Under the pieces are notes generated by a model that worked only from the letters and a program-made list of their open reading frames with translations, had not been told where the DNA came from and made no database searches. Positions 49,569 through 60,434 of a stretch of DNA of 64,000 nt are shown here, piece by piece; positions within the stretch are counted from its first letter, which is position 1, and each line of letters begins with the position of its first letter. Source of the stretch: Knoellia sp031844405. Its GTDB lineage: Bacteria > Actinomycetota > Actinomycetes > Actinomycetales > Dermatophilaceae. The translations under genes and the position numbers were made by a program. The DNA lies in NCBI GenBank assembly GCA_031844405.1, contig JAUZVC010000001.1:496001-560000 (forward strand), written 5' to 3'.

Positions 49569-50245
49569 GAACCCACCCTGTCGTGCTCCAGCGGCGCCTG
49601 CCACGTCGGCTCCACCCTGCGCCCGGAGTACTGCAGGGCCTCGGAGACCTCACCGTGGTCGGCGACCATCGGGTTGAGCGAGCCCTGGAGCTCGAGGTCG
49701 CGGCTGCGGATGAGGTCGCGCATGTGCTCGTAGCGGCCACTCGCCTTGAGCTCGACGAACTGCGAGTGCAGGTTGAACACGAGCACCGGCCACGGGGTGC
49801 GGCGGGCGTCGCGCGAGGCGTGCGGGTGGAGGCCGACGACGAAGTAGGCCGTGCCGCCGATGCTGAACGAGAACTCCGGGTCGGCGGGGTCGCTCGACAC
49901 GTCCGGGTCCCACGGCGTGTCGTCGAAGTCGTGCAGGTGCTGCAAGGTCGTCCACAGCCGCTGCTCGAAGGCCTGCTCGGTCGGCGGAACCGCGCCGCCG
50001 AACGCGGCGACGAGCGAGGTGAAGCCCTCTCCAGGGTCCACGTCCTCGCCGAACGAGCGCAGCGCCTGGTAGACGTCGAGGCTGCTGCTCGCGCTGCCGA
50101 GTCGGCCCGTCGTGACGACGTGGTCGCGCTCGCGGTTGAAGACCGCGCGGGCGCCGAGGCAGGGGTAGTCGGGGTCGAGCACCCACGCGGCAAGGTGCTC
50201 GTGGACGGTGTCCGGTGTGGGGACGGGCGGCTGGGCCGAGCTCAT
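49565..50245 (-). CDS. YqcI/YcgG family protein, GntA-like heme N-hydroxylase candidate
   Basis: The 226-residue protein matches the YqcI/YcgG family: YPCLGARAVF near the start, VSSDPADPEFSFSIGGTAYF, VVGLHPHASRDARR, QFVELKASGRYEHMR and LNPMVADHG. The family includes GntA, a heme-dependent enzyme that N-hydroxylates a guanidine-containing arginine derivative in guanitoxin biosynthesis. No other toxin genes are present, so a role in guanidine-compound metabolism is only inferred, with support from the coupled DUF1989 gene. GGAGG precedes the ATG. Confidence 0.83.
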   Translation of the reverse strand: MSSAQPPVPTPDTVHEHLAAWVLDPDYPCLGARAVFNRERDHVVTTGRLGSASSSLDVYQALRSFGEDVDPGEGFTSLVAAFGGAVPPTEQAFEQRLWTTLQHLHDFDDTPWDPDVSSDPADPEFSFSIGGTAYFVVGLHPHASRDARRTPWPVLVFNLHSQFVELKASGRYEHMRDLIRSRDLELQGSLNPMVADHGEVSEALQYSGRRVEPTWQAPLEHDRVGS

Positions 50246-50367
50246 GGTGTGCCTCCTGGCAGGGGTTCGCCGTGACCGTAGGCAGGTCGTTCCGCCCCCC
50301 ACTACCTCCCTACGGGTGTCCGGCCGCGCAGCCGGTGCGGGTGGCCCGGGGCTGGTTGGATGGGGCG

Positions 50368-51138
50368 ATGACGTCAGCGCAGCTCCCCGGCGCGGGCCTT
50401 CGCGTGGCGCTCTTCGCGACGTGCTTCAACGACACGATGTGGCCGGAGACGCCCAAGGCCGTCGTGCGCCTCCTCGAGCGGCTCGGGTGCCGGGTCGAGT
50501 TCCCTGCCGCCCAGACCTGCTGCGGCCAGATGCTCACGAACACCGGGTATGCCGGTGACGCCCTGCCGCTCGTGCGTCGCTTCGTCGACGTCTTCGGCTC
50601 CTACGACGCGGTCGTCGCGCCGTCGGGGTCGTGCGTCGGCTCGGTCCGCCACCAGCACGCGACGGTCGCCCGCGACGCCGGCGCCACCGCGCTCGCCGGC
50701 GAGGTGGAGCGGGTCTCGACGCACGTGCACGAGCTCTCCGAGCTCCTCGTCGACGTCCTCGGCGTCACCGACGTGGGAGCCTTCTTCCCCCACCGCGTCA
50801 CCTACCATCCGACGTGCCACTCGCTGCGGATGCTCCGGGTCGGCGACCGGCCGCTGCAGCTCCTGCGGGCGGTCGAGGGCATCGACCTCGCCGAGCTGCC
50901 CGGCGCCGAGGAGTGCTGCGGCTTCGGCGGCACCTTCGCGGTGAAGAACCCCGACGTGTCGGTCGCGATGGGCAGCGACAAGGCCGACCGGGTCACCGGC
51001 ACCGGGGCCGAGGTCCTCGTCGCCGGCGACAACTCGTGCCTCGCGCACATCGGCGGCATCCTCGGGAGGCGACGCGCCGGCATACGCACGATGCACCTCG
51101 CCGAGGTCCTCGCCTCGACGCGGGAGGAGCCGGCGTGA
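50368..51138 (+). CDS. lutA: Lactate utilization protein LutA, (Fe-S)-binding CCG subunit
   Basis: LutA is a component of the LutABC L-lactate oxidising complex that feeds electrons to the respiratory chain. The 256-residue protein has the two CCG-type cysteine-rich motifs: TCCGQMLTNTGY and ECCGFGGTFAVKNP, plus TYHPTCHSLRML. The ATG at 50368 lies six bases after TTGGAT without a strong Shine-Dalgarno. Its stop overlaps lutB. Confidence 0.93.
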   Translation: MTSAQLPGAGLRVALFATCFNDTMWPETPKAVVRLLERLGCRVEFPAAQTCCGQMLTNTGYAGDALPLVRRFVDVFGSYDAVVAPSGSCVGSVRHQHATVARDAGATALAGEVERVSTHVHELSELLVDVLGVTDVGAFFPHRVTYHPTCHSLRMLRVGDRPLQLLRAVEGIDLAELPGAEECCGFGGTFAVKNPDVSVAMGSDKADRVTGTGAEVLVAGDNSCLAHIGGILGRRRAGIRTMHLAEVLASTREEPA

Positions 51139-52607
51139 ACCAGGAACCCCACGTGAGCACCCCTCCGGCACAGCGCACCTCCCCCACCTTCGTCGGTATG
51201 CCGTCCTTCCCCGAGGCCGCACGCGTCGCCCTCGCGGACACGCAGCAACGCGACAACCTGCGTGCCGCGACGCACACGATCCGGACCAAGAGGGCCGCCG
51301 TCGTGGGTGAGGTGCCCGAGTGGGAGGCGCTGCGGGTCGCGGGTGCCGAGGCCAAGGACGAGGCGCTGACCCACCTCGGCGACTACCTCGAGCAGCTCGA
51401 GGCGTCGCTCACGGCCAACGGCGCGACGGTGCACTGGGCCCGCGACGCCGACGAGGCCAACGCGATCGTGGTCGGCATCGCCCGGGCCAAGGGCGTCGAC
51501 GAGGTCGTCAAGGTCAAGTCGATGGCGACCCAGGAGATCGAGCTCAACGAGGCGCTCGAGGCTGCGGGGATCTCCGCGTGGGAGACCGACCTCGCCGAGC
51601 TCATCGTCCAGCTCTTCGGCGACCGCCCCAGCCACATCCTCGTCCCTGCGATCCACCGCAATCGCAAGGAGATCCGCGAGGTCTTCCTCCGCGAGATGGG
51701 CCGCGTCGGGAAGGCTGCCCCCGACGACCTCACCGACGACCCGGCCAGGCTCGCCGAGGCCGCGCGGCTCCACCTGCGCGAGAAGTTCCTGCGCGCCAGG
51801 GTCGCGGTGTCGGGCGCGAACTTCGCGGTCGCCGACACCGGCACCCTCGTCGTGGTCGAGTCCGAGGGCAACGGCCGCATGTGCCTCACCCTCCCCGAGA
51901 CGCTCGTCTCCGTCGTCGGCATCGAGAAGGTGCTGCCGACGTGGGACGACCTCGCCCCGATGCTCCGGCTGCTGCCGCGCTCGAGCACGGGGGAGCGGAT
52001 GAACCCCTACACGACGATGTGGTCGGGGGTGCACGACGGTGACGGGCCGCAGGAGGTCCACGTCATCCTCCTCGACAACGGCCGCAGCCACGTCCTCGCG
52101 AACCCGACGGGGAGACAGGCACTCCGGTGCATCCGGTGCTCCGCCTGCCTCAACGTCTGCCCGGTCTACGAGCGCACCGGCGGCCACGCCTACGGCTCGG
52201 TCTACCCCGGCCCCATCGGCGCCGTCCTCAACCCGCAGCTGCGGGGGACCGCGAGCGAGGTCGACCGGTCGCTGCCCTATGCCTCGTCGCTGTGCGGTGC
52301 CTGCTTCGACGCCTGCCCGGTGCGGATCGACATCCCCGAGCTGCTCGTCGAGCTGCGCGGCGAGGTGGCGGGGCAGGACGGTCACCGCGCCGAGTCGGCG
52401 GCGATGAGGGCGGCGGCCTGGGTGCTGTCGGACCCGCGTCGCCTCGCCGTCGCCCAGCGGGGTGCGACGACCGCCGGGCGGCTGCTGCGCGGGCGCACGG
52501 TGCGGCGGGTCCCCGGGCTCGGCGCGTGGACCGACGCCCGTGACGTGCCGACACCACCGACCGAGACCTTCCGGCAGTGGTGGGCCCGGGAGAGGGGCGA
52601 GTCGTGA
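51135..52607 (+). CDS. lutB: Lactate utilization protein LutB, 4Fe-4S subunit
   Basis: The 490-residue protein has an N-terminal LutB domain with SGANFAVADTGTLV and a ferredoxin-type pair of 4Fe-4S motifs: CIRCSACLNVCP from Cys332 and CGACFDACPV near Cys387. The GTG start overlaps lutA by four bases; another in-frame GTG six codons in is possible. Together with lutA and lutC it oxidises lactate to pyruvate. Confidence 0.94.
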   Translation: MNQEPHVSTPPAQRTSPTFVGMPSFPEAARVALADTQQRDNLRAATHTIRTKRAAVVGEVPEWEALRVAGAEAKDEALTHLGDYLEQLEASLTANGATVHWARDADEANAIVVGIARAKGVDEVVKVKSMATQEIELNEALEAAGISAWETDLAELIVQLFGDRPSHILVPAIHRNRKEIREVFLREMGRVGKAAPDDLTDDPARLAEAARLHLREKFLRARVAVSGANFAVADTGTLVVVESEGNGRMCLTLPETLVSVVGIEKVLPTWDDLAPMLRLLPRSSTGERMNPYTTMWSGVHDGDGPQEVHVILLDNGRSHVLANPTGRQALRCIRCSACLNVCPVYERTGGHAYGSVYPGPIGAVLNPQLRGTASEVDRSLPYASSLCGACFDACPVRIDIPELLVELRGEVAGQDGHRAESAAMRAAAWVLSDPRRLAVAQRGATTAGRLLRGRTVRRVPGLGAWTDARDVPTPPTETFRQWWARERGES

Positions 52608-53242
52608 GCGCCCGCGACGAGATCCTCGCCCGCGTCCGTGCCGCCACGGCGGACGTCACGACGCCCGTCCGGCCGGCGACGCGCAGCGACCCGGCGCAGG
52701 TCGCCACCGGCTCGGTCGAGCTCTTCGCCGAGAACGTCGCCGACTACCGGGCCGAGGTCGTGAGGGTGCCAGCCTCCGAGGTGCCGGAGGCGGTCGTGGA
52801 GGTGCTCGGCCGACACGGGCTGGGCAGCGTCGTCGTGCCGACCGGGCTCGACGCCGCGTGGGTGACCGCCCTCGAGGCGGGGTTCGACGTCGTGCCCGAG
52901 GCCGCCGCCGTGTCGGCGACCCAGCTCGACGGCATCGACGCCGTCGTCACCGCCGCGGCCCTCGGCATCGCGGCCACGGGGACCGTCGTCCTCGACCACG
53001 GACCCGACCAGGGACGGCGCGAGCTCACGCTCGTGCCCGACACCCACGTCTGCGTCGTGCGCGAGGCCCAGGTCGTCGACGACGTCCCCGACGCCGTGCG
53101 GCTCCTCGGCGGCGAGGCCCACCGCGGCCGGCCGCTCACGTGGGTGAGCGGTCCGAGCGCGACGAGCGACATCGAGCTCCAGCGGGTCGAGGGCGTCCAC
53201 GGTCCGCGCACCCTGATCGTCGTGCTGGTCTCGGACGGCTGA
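52604..53242 (+). CDS. lutC: Lactate utilization protein LutC
   Basis: The 212-residue LutC domain protein contains VTAAALGIAATGTVVLDHGP and HVCVVREAQVVDDVPDAV, the family core shared with LutB. It overlaps lutB by four bases and completes the operon. LutC's exact role in the complex is not settled. No regulator such as LutR lies next to the operon. Confidence 0.93.
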   Translation: MSARDEILARVRAATADVTTPVRPATRSDPAQVATGSVELFAENVADYRAEVVRVPASEVPEAVVEVLGRHGLGSVVVPTGLDAAWVTALEAGFDVVPEAAAVSATQLDGIDAVVTAAALGIAATGTVVLDHGPDQGRRELTLVPDTHVCVVREAQVVDDVPDAVRLLGGEAHRGRPLTWVSGPSATSDIELQRVEGVHGPRTLIVVLVSDG

Positions 53243-53267
53243 GCGGCGCCTCGGACGGGCCAGGGGC

Positions 53268-54311
53268 TCAGGCCTCGTCGGACGTGCGCGTGTGCACGTC
53301 CCCGTGCGCCATCCCGGCGACGGCCGCGCGCAGCTCCTCGTCGGTCGGGCGGTAGGGCCGCAGCCCGTCCGCAGGGACCCGGCCGAGCCGTCCTGCCTGG
53401 AAGTCCTCGAACGCCTGCACCACCTCGCGCTTGGTGTTCATGACGAACGGGCCGTACTGCACCACCGGCTCACGGATCGGCTGCCCACCGAGGAGCAGCA
53501 CCTCGAGCGCGGGGGTCTCGACGTCCTGGCGCTCGTCGGCGGTGAGGGTCAGCAGGTCGCCGGGGCCGGTGACGATGGTCTGTCCAGGGCGGATCGGTCG
53601 CCGGTCGCGACCGATGGACCCGTTGCCCGAGAAGACGAAGACGAGCCCGTTGTATGCCGGGTTCCACGGGATCTCGGCCTGCGCACCGGGCGAGATGGTC
53701 GCGTGGGCCATCGTGATCGGGGTGTGGGTGTCGCCGGGGCCGCGCCGTCCGCCGATGGAGCCGGCGATGATGCGGAGCAGCGTGCCACCGTCGTGGGTCG
53801 TGACGAGGGTCGAGTCCGTGCCCTCGAGGTTCTGGTAGCGCGGGTCGGACCACTTCTTGGCCGCCGGCAGGTTGACCCACAGCTGCACGCCGTGGAACAG
53901 GCCCCCGGAGACGACGAGCTCGGCCGGCGGGGTCTCGATGTGCAGCACCCCGGAGCCGGCCGTCATCCACTGGGTGGCGCCGTCCTCGATCATCCCGCCG
54001 CCGCCGTGCGAGTCCTGGTGCCGGAAGCGGCCGTCCATGATGTAGGTGACGGTCTCGAAGCCGCGGTGGGGGTGCCAGTCGGTGCCGCGCGGCTCGCCCG
54101 GCGCGTAGTTCACCGCACCCATCTCGTCCATGTGGACGAACGGGTCGAGCTCCTGCACCGGGATCCCGGCGAACGCTCGTGTCACCGGGAAGCCCTCGCC
54201 CTCGAAGCCCTTCGGCCCCGAGACCTGGCGACGCACCTCGCGGTCGCGTGCACTCTCGGCGGGCCGTTCGAGGCGGGGCAGCGTCAGCGTGTCGGCAGTC
54301 ACAGCAGGCAT
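53268..54311 (-). CDS. Pirin family protein
   Basis: This is a 347-residue bicupin of the pirin family. The metal-binding N-cupin shows DWHPHRGFETVTYIMDGRF (His and Glu ligands), IEDGATQWMTAGSGVLHIE and the C-terminal pirin domain PWNPAYNGLVFVFSG. Bacterial pirins include quercetin dioxygenases. It extends about 50 residues beyond the usual length. GGAGGACG precedes the ATG. It converges with lutC at 25 bases. Confidence 0.92.
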   Translation of the reverse strand: MPAVTADTLTLPRLERPAESARDREVRRQVSGPKGFEGEGFPVTRAFAGIPVQELDPFVHMDEMGAVNYAPGEPRGTDWHPHRGFETVTYIMDGRFRHQDSHGGGGMIEDGATQWMTAGSGVLHIETPPAELVVSGGLFHGVQLWVNLPAAKKWSDPRYQNLEGTDSTLVTTHDGGTLLRIIAGSIGGRRGPGDTHTPITMAHATISPGAQAEIPWNPAYNGLVFVFSGNGSIGRDRRPIRPGQTIVTGPGDLLTLTADERQDVETPALEVLLLGGQPIREPVVQYGPFVMNTKREVVQAFEDFQAGRLGRVPADGLRPYRPTDEELRAAVAGMAHGDVHTRTSDEA

Positions 54312-54408
54312 GGTCGTCCTCCTTCGCGGGACCTCGCGGCAAGGTCGTTGAGCATTCAACCACCATGTCCCGATCGGCATTCCCAACTCTCCTCCGCCCC
54401 GCCATCCG

Positions 54409-54465
54409 CGTCGAGGGGCAGGCGCCGGACGAGCCGTCCCCGTCGAGGGGCAGGCGCCGGACGAG
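54409..54465 (+). repeat. 32-base-period tandem direct repeat upstream of the epimerase gene
   Basis: A 25-base unit (starting CGTCGAGGGGCAGG) occurs at 54409-54433 and again, identically, at 54441-54465. A third partial match (GAGGCGCC) follows. It lies in the 225-base pirin-epimerase intergenic region, which also holds a CGGCATAC copy (54481) and a possible 7-codon leader ORF (54517-54540). Confidence 0.7.
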
Positions 54466-54536
54466 CGGGAGGCGCCTGACCGGCATACGGTGGGAAGACG
54501 ACGAAGGGAGCGCGCCATGGCGGAGCGGGAGTCCTC

Positions 54537-55319
54537 GTGAGCACCCGACGGCGGGTGCTCGTCACCGGGGCGACGGGGACGATCGGGCTGCTTCTCGTCG
54601 ACCGGCTCGACGACGACTACGACCTCGTCCAGCACGGCCGGACGCCCAGGACGCCCGAGCAGGAGGGCCAGCTCGAGCGGGCCGACCTCACGAGCTACGA
54701 GGACGTGGCGCCCCTCATGGAGGGCGTCGACACCGTGCTGCACCTCGCCGGCGAGGCGGCCCCGGATGCCGAGTGGGACGCGGTGCTCGCCGCCAACATC
54801 GTCGGCTACCGCAACGTCCTCGAGGCGGCGCGCGAGGCCGGGGTGCGACGCGTCGTCTATGCCTCGTCCAACCACGCGATGGGGATGTACGACCGGTTCG
54901 AGGAGTGGCCGGTCTACCCGCACCACCTGCCGCGGCCCGACTCGCTCTACGGGGTCTCCAAGGTCTTCGGCGAGACCCTCGGCCGCTTCTACCACGACGA
55001 GCACGACCTCGACGTCATCTCGCTTCGGATCGGCTGGAGCTCGGGCGACCCGACACTCGCCGAAGAGGAGCTGCTGCACGCGATGTGGCTCAGCGACGAC
55101 GACACGGAGCAGGTCTTCAGGTGCGCCATCGAGGCGAAGGTCCGTCACGGCGTCTACTACGCGATCTCCGACAACCCCAACCGTCGGTGGGACCTCACGA
55201 ACACGATGCTCGACCTCGGCTACCGGCCCAAGGACTCGTGGACCGACGCGACCGGTGAGAGCGAGGACGTCGTCGAGGGTGGTGCCGCCGTGCGCGGCGA
55301 CTGGCCGGCCGGGTCCTGA
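54537..55319 (+). CDS. NAD-dependent epimerase/dehydratase (uronate dehydrogenase-like)
   Basis: The 260-residue extended SDR has VTGATGTIGLLLVDRL at the N-terminus, LHLAGEA, the catalytic ASSNHAMG and YGVSK (Tyr-x-x-x-Lys), and RIGWSSGDP. The pattern is close to uronate dehydrogenases, which oxidise galacturonate or glucuronate; the substrate remains unproven. The GTG overlaps the stop of a tiny upstream ORF beginning ATGGCGGAG, a possible leader peptide. Confidence 0.85.
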   Translation: MSTRRRVLVTGATGTIGLLLVDRLDDDYDLVQHGRTPRTPEQEGQLERADLTSYEDVAPLMEGVDTVLHLAGEAAPDAEWDAVLAANIVGYRNVLEAAREAGVRRVVYASSNHAMGMYDRFEEWPVYPHHLPRPDSLYGVSKVFGETLGRFYHDEHDLDVISLRIGWSSGDPTLAEEELLHAMWLSDDDTEQVFRCAIEAKVRHGVYYAISDNPNRRWDLTNTMLDLGYRPKDSWTDATGESEDVVEGGAAVRGDWPAGS

Positions 55320-55361
55320 CGCGGCGTCCGTCGTCGCGGCGCCTGTGCCACGATCGGAGTC

Positions 55362-55478
55362 ATGAGCCCTGTGCAGATCCGTCCCGTCGGCGGTGCTGCC
55401 GGCTGCCTCGTCATGATCCTCGTCTCCGTCGTCCTCTCGGTGGTGCTCACCATCGTGCTCAACCTCCTCGTCCGTTGA
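55362..55478 (+). CDS. 38-residue single-pass membrane protein
   Basis: A short ORF encodes MSPVQIRPVGGAAGCLVMI and then LVSVVLSVVLTIVLNLLVR, one clear hydrophobic helix ended by Arg. GGAG lies three bases before the ATG and CACGAT seven bases before it. The stop is eight bases before the ATG of the PpsR gene, so it is probably cotranscribed. Strict codon bias supports a real gene. No family is recognised. Confidence 0.68.
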   Translation: MSPVQIRPVGGAAGCLVMILVSVVLSVVLTIVLNLLVR

Positions 55479-55486
55479 GCCGACCC

Positions 55487-56326
55487 ATGACGATGACCCC
55501 CGGCGACGTCGACTCCCCGACCCCCGTCTTCTTCCTCGCCGGGGGCACCGGCATCTCGGCCGAGACGCTCGGCAACCTCCTGCTCGCGCAATTCCCCGGT
55601 CTGACCTTCACCCGCCGCAAGATCCCGTTCATCACCTCCGTCGAGCAGGCCAGGTCGGTCCTCGAGCAGGTCGACGCGGCGATGACCGACGCCGTGACCC
55701 CCCTCCTCTTCTCGACCGTCTCGGACGAGGAGATCCGGCAGGAGCTCCAGCGCACCCGGGCGGCCTTCATCGACCTCTTCGGCTCGCACCTCGACACCGT
55801 CGAGCGGGTCCTGCACGTCAACGCCACCCACAACACCACCGCGCTCCACGGTGTCGGCGACACCGTCCGGTACGACCAGCGGATGAGGGCCATCGAGTTC
55901 GCCATGGAGCACGACGACGGGGCCAGCCTGCGCAACCTCGAGCAGTCCGACCTCATCCTCGTCGCACCGTCGCGGTGCGGGAAGACGCCGACCTCGATGT
56001 ACCTCGCCCTCCAGCACGGGCTCAAGGTGGCGAACTACCCGCTCGTGCCCGAGGACTTCGAGACCGCCGACCTGCCGCGCCCGATCCGGCCGCTCGCCGA
56101 GAAGTGCTTCGGACTGCTCTCCACGCCCGCCCGGCTCAGCCAGGTGAGAGGCGAGCGCAGGCCCGGGTCGACCTATGCCACGCTCGCCCAGTGCAGCTAC
56201 GAGCTGCGCCGGGCCGAGGCGATGTACAGGGCGCATCGGATCCCGTCGATCAACTCCGCCAAGATGTCCGTCGAGGAGATGGCTGCCGTGATCATGCAGA
56301 GCAGCCGGCTCCCCGACCTCGGCTGA
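55487..56326 (+). CDS. ppsR: Bifunctional PEP synthase kinase/pyrophosphorylase regulator (PpsR)
   Basis: PpsR (DUF299) switches PEP synthase off by ADP-dependent phosphorylation of a threonine next to its catalytic histidine, and on by Pi-dependent dephosphorylation. The 279-residue protein has GGTGISAETLGN near the start and the P-loop APSRCGKTPTSMYL near 161. The target gene ppsA follows directly, a strong context match. The ATG at 55487 is preferred; a TTG four codons upstream and an ATG two codons downstream are alternatives. Confidence 0.92.
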   Translation: MTMTPGDVDSPTPVFFLAGGTGISAETLGNLLLAQFPGLTFTRRKIPFITSVEQARSVLEQVDAAMTDAVTPLLFSTVSDEEIRQELQRTRAAFIDLFGSHLDTVERVLHVNATHNTTALHGVGDTVRYDQRMRAIEFAMEHDDGASLRNLEQSDLILVAPSRCGKTPTSMYLALQHGLKVANYPLVPEDFETADLPRPIRPLAEKCFGLLSTPARLSQVRGERRPGSTYATLAQCSYELRRAEAMYRAHRIPSINSAKMSVEEMAAVIMQSSRLPDLG

Positions 56327-56364
56327 GCAGCAGAGGGCGACGACGCCCCGACGAAAGGACCGCC

Positions 56365-58773
<2,409 letters not shown>

Positions 58774-58777
58774 GGTC

Positions 58778-58783
58778 TACGCT
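58778..58783 (+). promoter_or_regulatory. -10 element of the leaderless ACT-domain gene
   Basis: TACGCT lies six bases before the GTG start at 58790, immediately after the ppsA stop. Confidence 0.45.
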
Positions 58784-58789
58784 GCGAAC

Positions 58790-59365
58790 GTGACCACGAC
58801 ACTCGTCCTCTCCGTCATCGGTGACGACCGCGCCGGGCTCGTCAAGGCCCTCGCCGACGTCATCGCCGCGAACGACGGCAACTGGGAGCGCAGCCACCTC
58901 AGCGAGCTCGCCGGCAAGTTCGCCGGCATCGTGGTCGTCACCGTCCCCGACGACCGCGCCGATGCCCTGCGCGAGGCGCTCGCGCCGCTCGAGGGACTGC
59001 TCGACGTCACCGTCCACGGCGCGGCGCAGGAGAGCGCGACGGCGGCGGGCGGCCCCACCGGCACCACCGCCGCCACCGACGACGCCCCGGTCCGGGTGCG
59101 CGTCGAGCTGCTCGGCAACGACCGGCCCGGCATCGTCGGTGCCGTCTCGGGCGTCCTCGCCGACCACGGCCTCAGCGTCGCCGAGCTCGTGAGCGGGACC
59201 CGGCCGACACCCGAGGCGGGTGGTCGGCTCTTCGAGGCCGTCGCCACCGCGACCGCACCGGCCGGCATCGACCTCGCGGCGCTCCAGTCCGCCCTCGAGG
59301 AGCTCGCCACCGAGATCATGGTCGACCTCACCCTCGACGCCCCCGAGCCCGGCGAACCCGCCTGA
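58790..59365 (+). CDS. ACT-domain protein (GcvR/PurU-like regulatory type)
   Basis: The 191-residue protein has two ACT domains: one at 1-75 (VLSVIGDDRAGLVKALADVI) and one at about 103-180 (VRVELLGNDRPGIVGAVSGVL), joined by an Ala/Thr-rich linker. GcvR-like proteins of this shape bind amino acids such as glycine and regulate partner proteins. The partner is unknown. It is transcribed separately from ppsA, probably as a leaderless mRNA. Confidence 0.85.
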   Translation: MTTTLVLSVIGDDRAGLVKALADVIAANDGNWERSHLSELAGKFAGIVVVTVPDDRADALREALAPLEGLLDVTVHGAAQESATAAGGPTGTTAATDDAPVRVRVELLGNDRPGIVGAVSGVLADHGLSVAELVSGTRPTPEAGGRLFEAVATATAPAGIDLAALQSALEELATEIMVDLTLDAPEPGEPA

Positions 59366-59392
59366 CCCCGAGGCTCCCGCGCTCGACCACCC

Positions 59393-59436
59393 GGCACGGC
59401 GACCGACCCGGCAGGGCGACCGACCCGACAGGGCGA
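59393..59436 (+). repeat. 17-base tandem repeat before a terminator
   Basis: The unit GGCACGGCGACCGACCC is repeated at 59410-59426 with one change and partially again to 59436, giving about 2.6 copies. It leads directly into the hairpin at 59431-59477, between convergent genes. Confidence 0.6.
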
Positions 59437-59477
59437 AGCCGGTATGCCGCGCCGCACGACGGCATACCGGCTCGCCC
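59431..59477. terminator. Bidirectional hairpin terminator built from inverted CGGCATAC motifs
   Basis: A 13-base perfect stem (59437-59449 with 59460-59472) is extended by five further pairs (GGGCG with CGCCC) across a single bulged A. The loop is 10 bases. It lies between the ACT-domain gene (+) and the secreted-protein gene (-). Each arm contains one 8-mer copy. Confidence 0.8.
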
Positions 59478-59511
59478 CCCGTGGGCCGGCGTCAGGGGCG
59501 CACGGCCCGGG

Positions 59512-59991
59512 TCAGATGTGGTTGGACCAGCAGAGCCAGATGTTGGGCGCCCAGTGGTCGCCGATCCGGCCGTCGACCTTCTTGCAGGCGTAGTCGCGGT
59601 CGGGGTTGGACGGGTTGGCGCCACCGACGTGGATGTCGTAGGAGCCGTACCAGTCGCCGTGGGTGCGGATGGCGCCGGCGTACTGCGAGTAGTCACCGCG
59701 GTCGTAGAGGCTGCCGATCGAGACCATGGTCCACATCGTCCGGCCGACCGTGCCCCCGACGTGGACGTTCTTCACGCACACCTCGGACTCGCGGTAGGAG
59801 CCGTACTCCCAGATCTGCACACGGCTGAGGACCGTGCCGCCGGCGTTGGTGATCGGCACCGACCTGCTGAGGTCGCCGCGACAGCTCGCGTAGGTGGGGG
59901 TGTTGCTCTCGGCGCTTGCCGCCGGGGCGGAGGCGACGACGGCGCAGACGGCGGCGGCGCCGGCCAGGGCGGTGGTGACGAGGCTTCTCAT
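59512..59991 (-). CDS. Secreted protein of unknown function
   Basis: The 159-residue precursor has a signal peptide (AGAAAVCAVVASAPAASA, cleaved before ESNTP). The mature protein is rich in Tyr, Trp and Gly and has four cysteines (ASCRG, VCVKN, ACKKV, LCWSN) suggesting two disulfides. No family is recognised. A 120-base gap to the DUF6582 gene shows nothing else. Confidence 0.75.
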   Translation of the reverse strand: MRSLVTTALAGAAAVCAVVASAPAASAESNTPTYASCRGDLSRSVPITNAGGTVLSRVQIWEYGSYRESEVCVKNVHVGGTVGRTMWTMVSIGSLYDRGDYSQYAGAIRTHGDWYGSYDIHVGGANPSNPDRDYACKKVDGRIGDHWAPNIWLCWSNHI

Positions 59992-60109
59992 CTCGGTCCT
60001 CTCGACGGGGTGGTCGTCGAGAACTGTCGGGCCGGGCGCTGCGGATCCACTGCGGAACCGCTGCGACCCGGACCGTCCCGGCCTGCGGGACCGGTCGCGG
60101 ACCTGCGGG

Positions 60110-60361
60110 TCAGTCGTCGTCGATCTCGATGCCGTGCTTCCCCGCGGCGCGCTTGATGCGGCCCTTGATGGCCTCGACCTCGTCGGCGTCGTACTTCGCG
60201 GCGTTGGACCTCTTGTTGATGTAGGACCACGCCGCGCGGACGTGCTCCTCGGTGTCGATCGGGTACTTCTTGTTCGTCGGGTCGGCGAACGTCACGTCGC
60301 CGTACTCGCGCTCGCCCTCGGCGGGGTCGACGTCGTCGCGCCTGGAGATGTGGGTTCCCAT
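60110..60361 (-). CDS. DUF6582 family small protein
   Basis: The 83-residue charged protein reads ADPTNKKYPIDTEEHVRAAW and then SYINKRSNAAKYDADEVEAI, typical of DUF6582, sometimes found next to phage or recombination genes but without a proven role. The ATG lies six bases after TACGGT on the minus strand; that hexamer overlaps a CGGCATAC copy at 60371. Confidence 0.82.
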   Translation of the reverse strand: MGTHISRRDDVDPAEGEREYGDVTFADPTNKKYPIDTEEHVRAAWSYINKRSNAAKYDADEVEAIKGRIKRAAGKHGIEIDDD

Positions 60362-60434
60362 GCCTTCACCGTATGCCGGTCGCCCACCTCGTGGTTCCGC
60401 CCTTTGGGGTGGAGCGCTTCACCTCCGTGCTTCG

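Noticed and set aside
54409..54465. Start of a CRISPR-like array
   Set aside because: Only two full units with a 7-base gap; no spacers of regular length and no cas genes.
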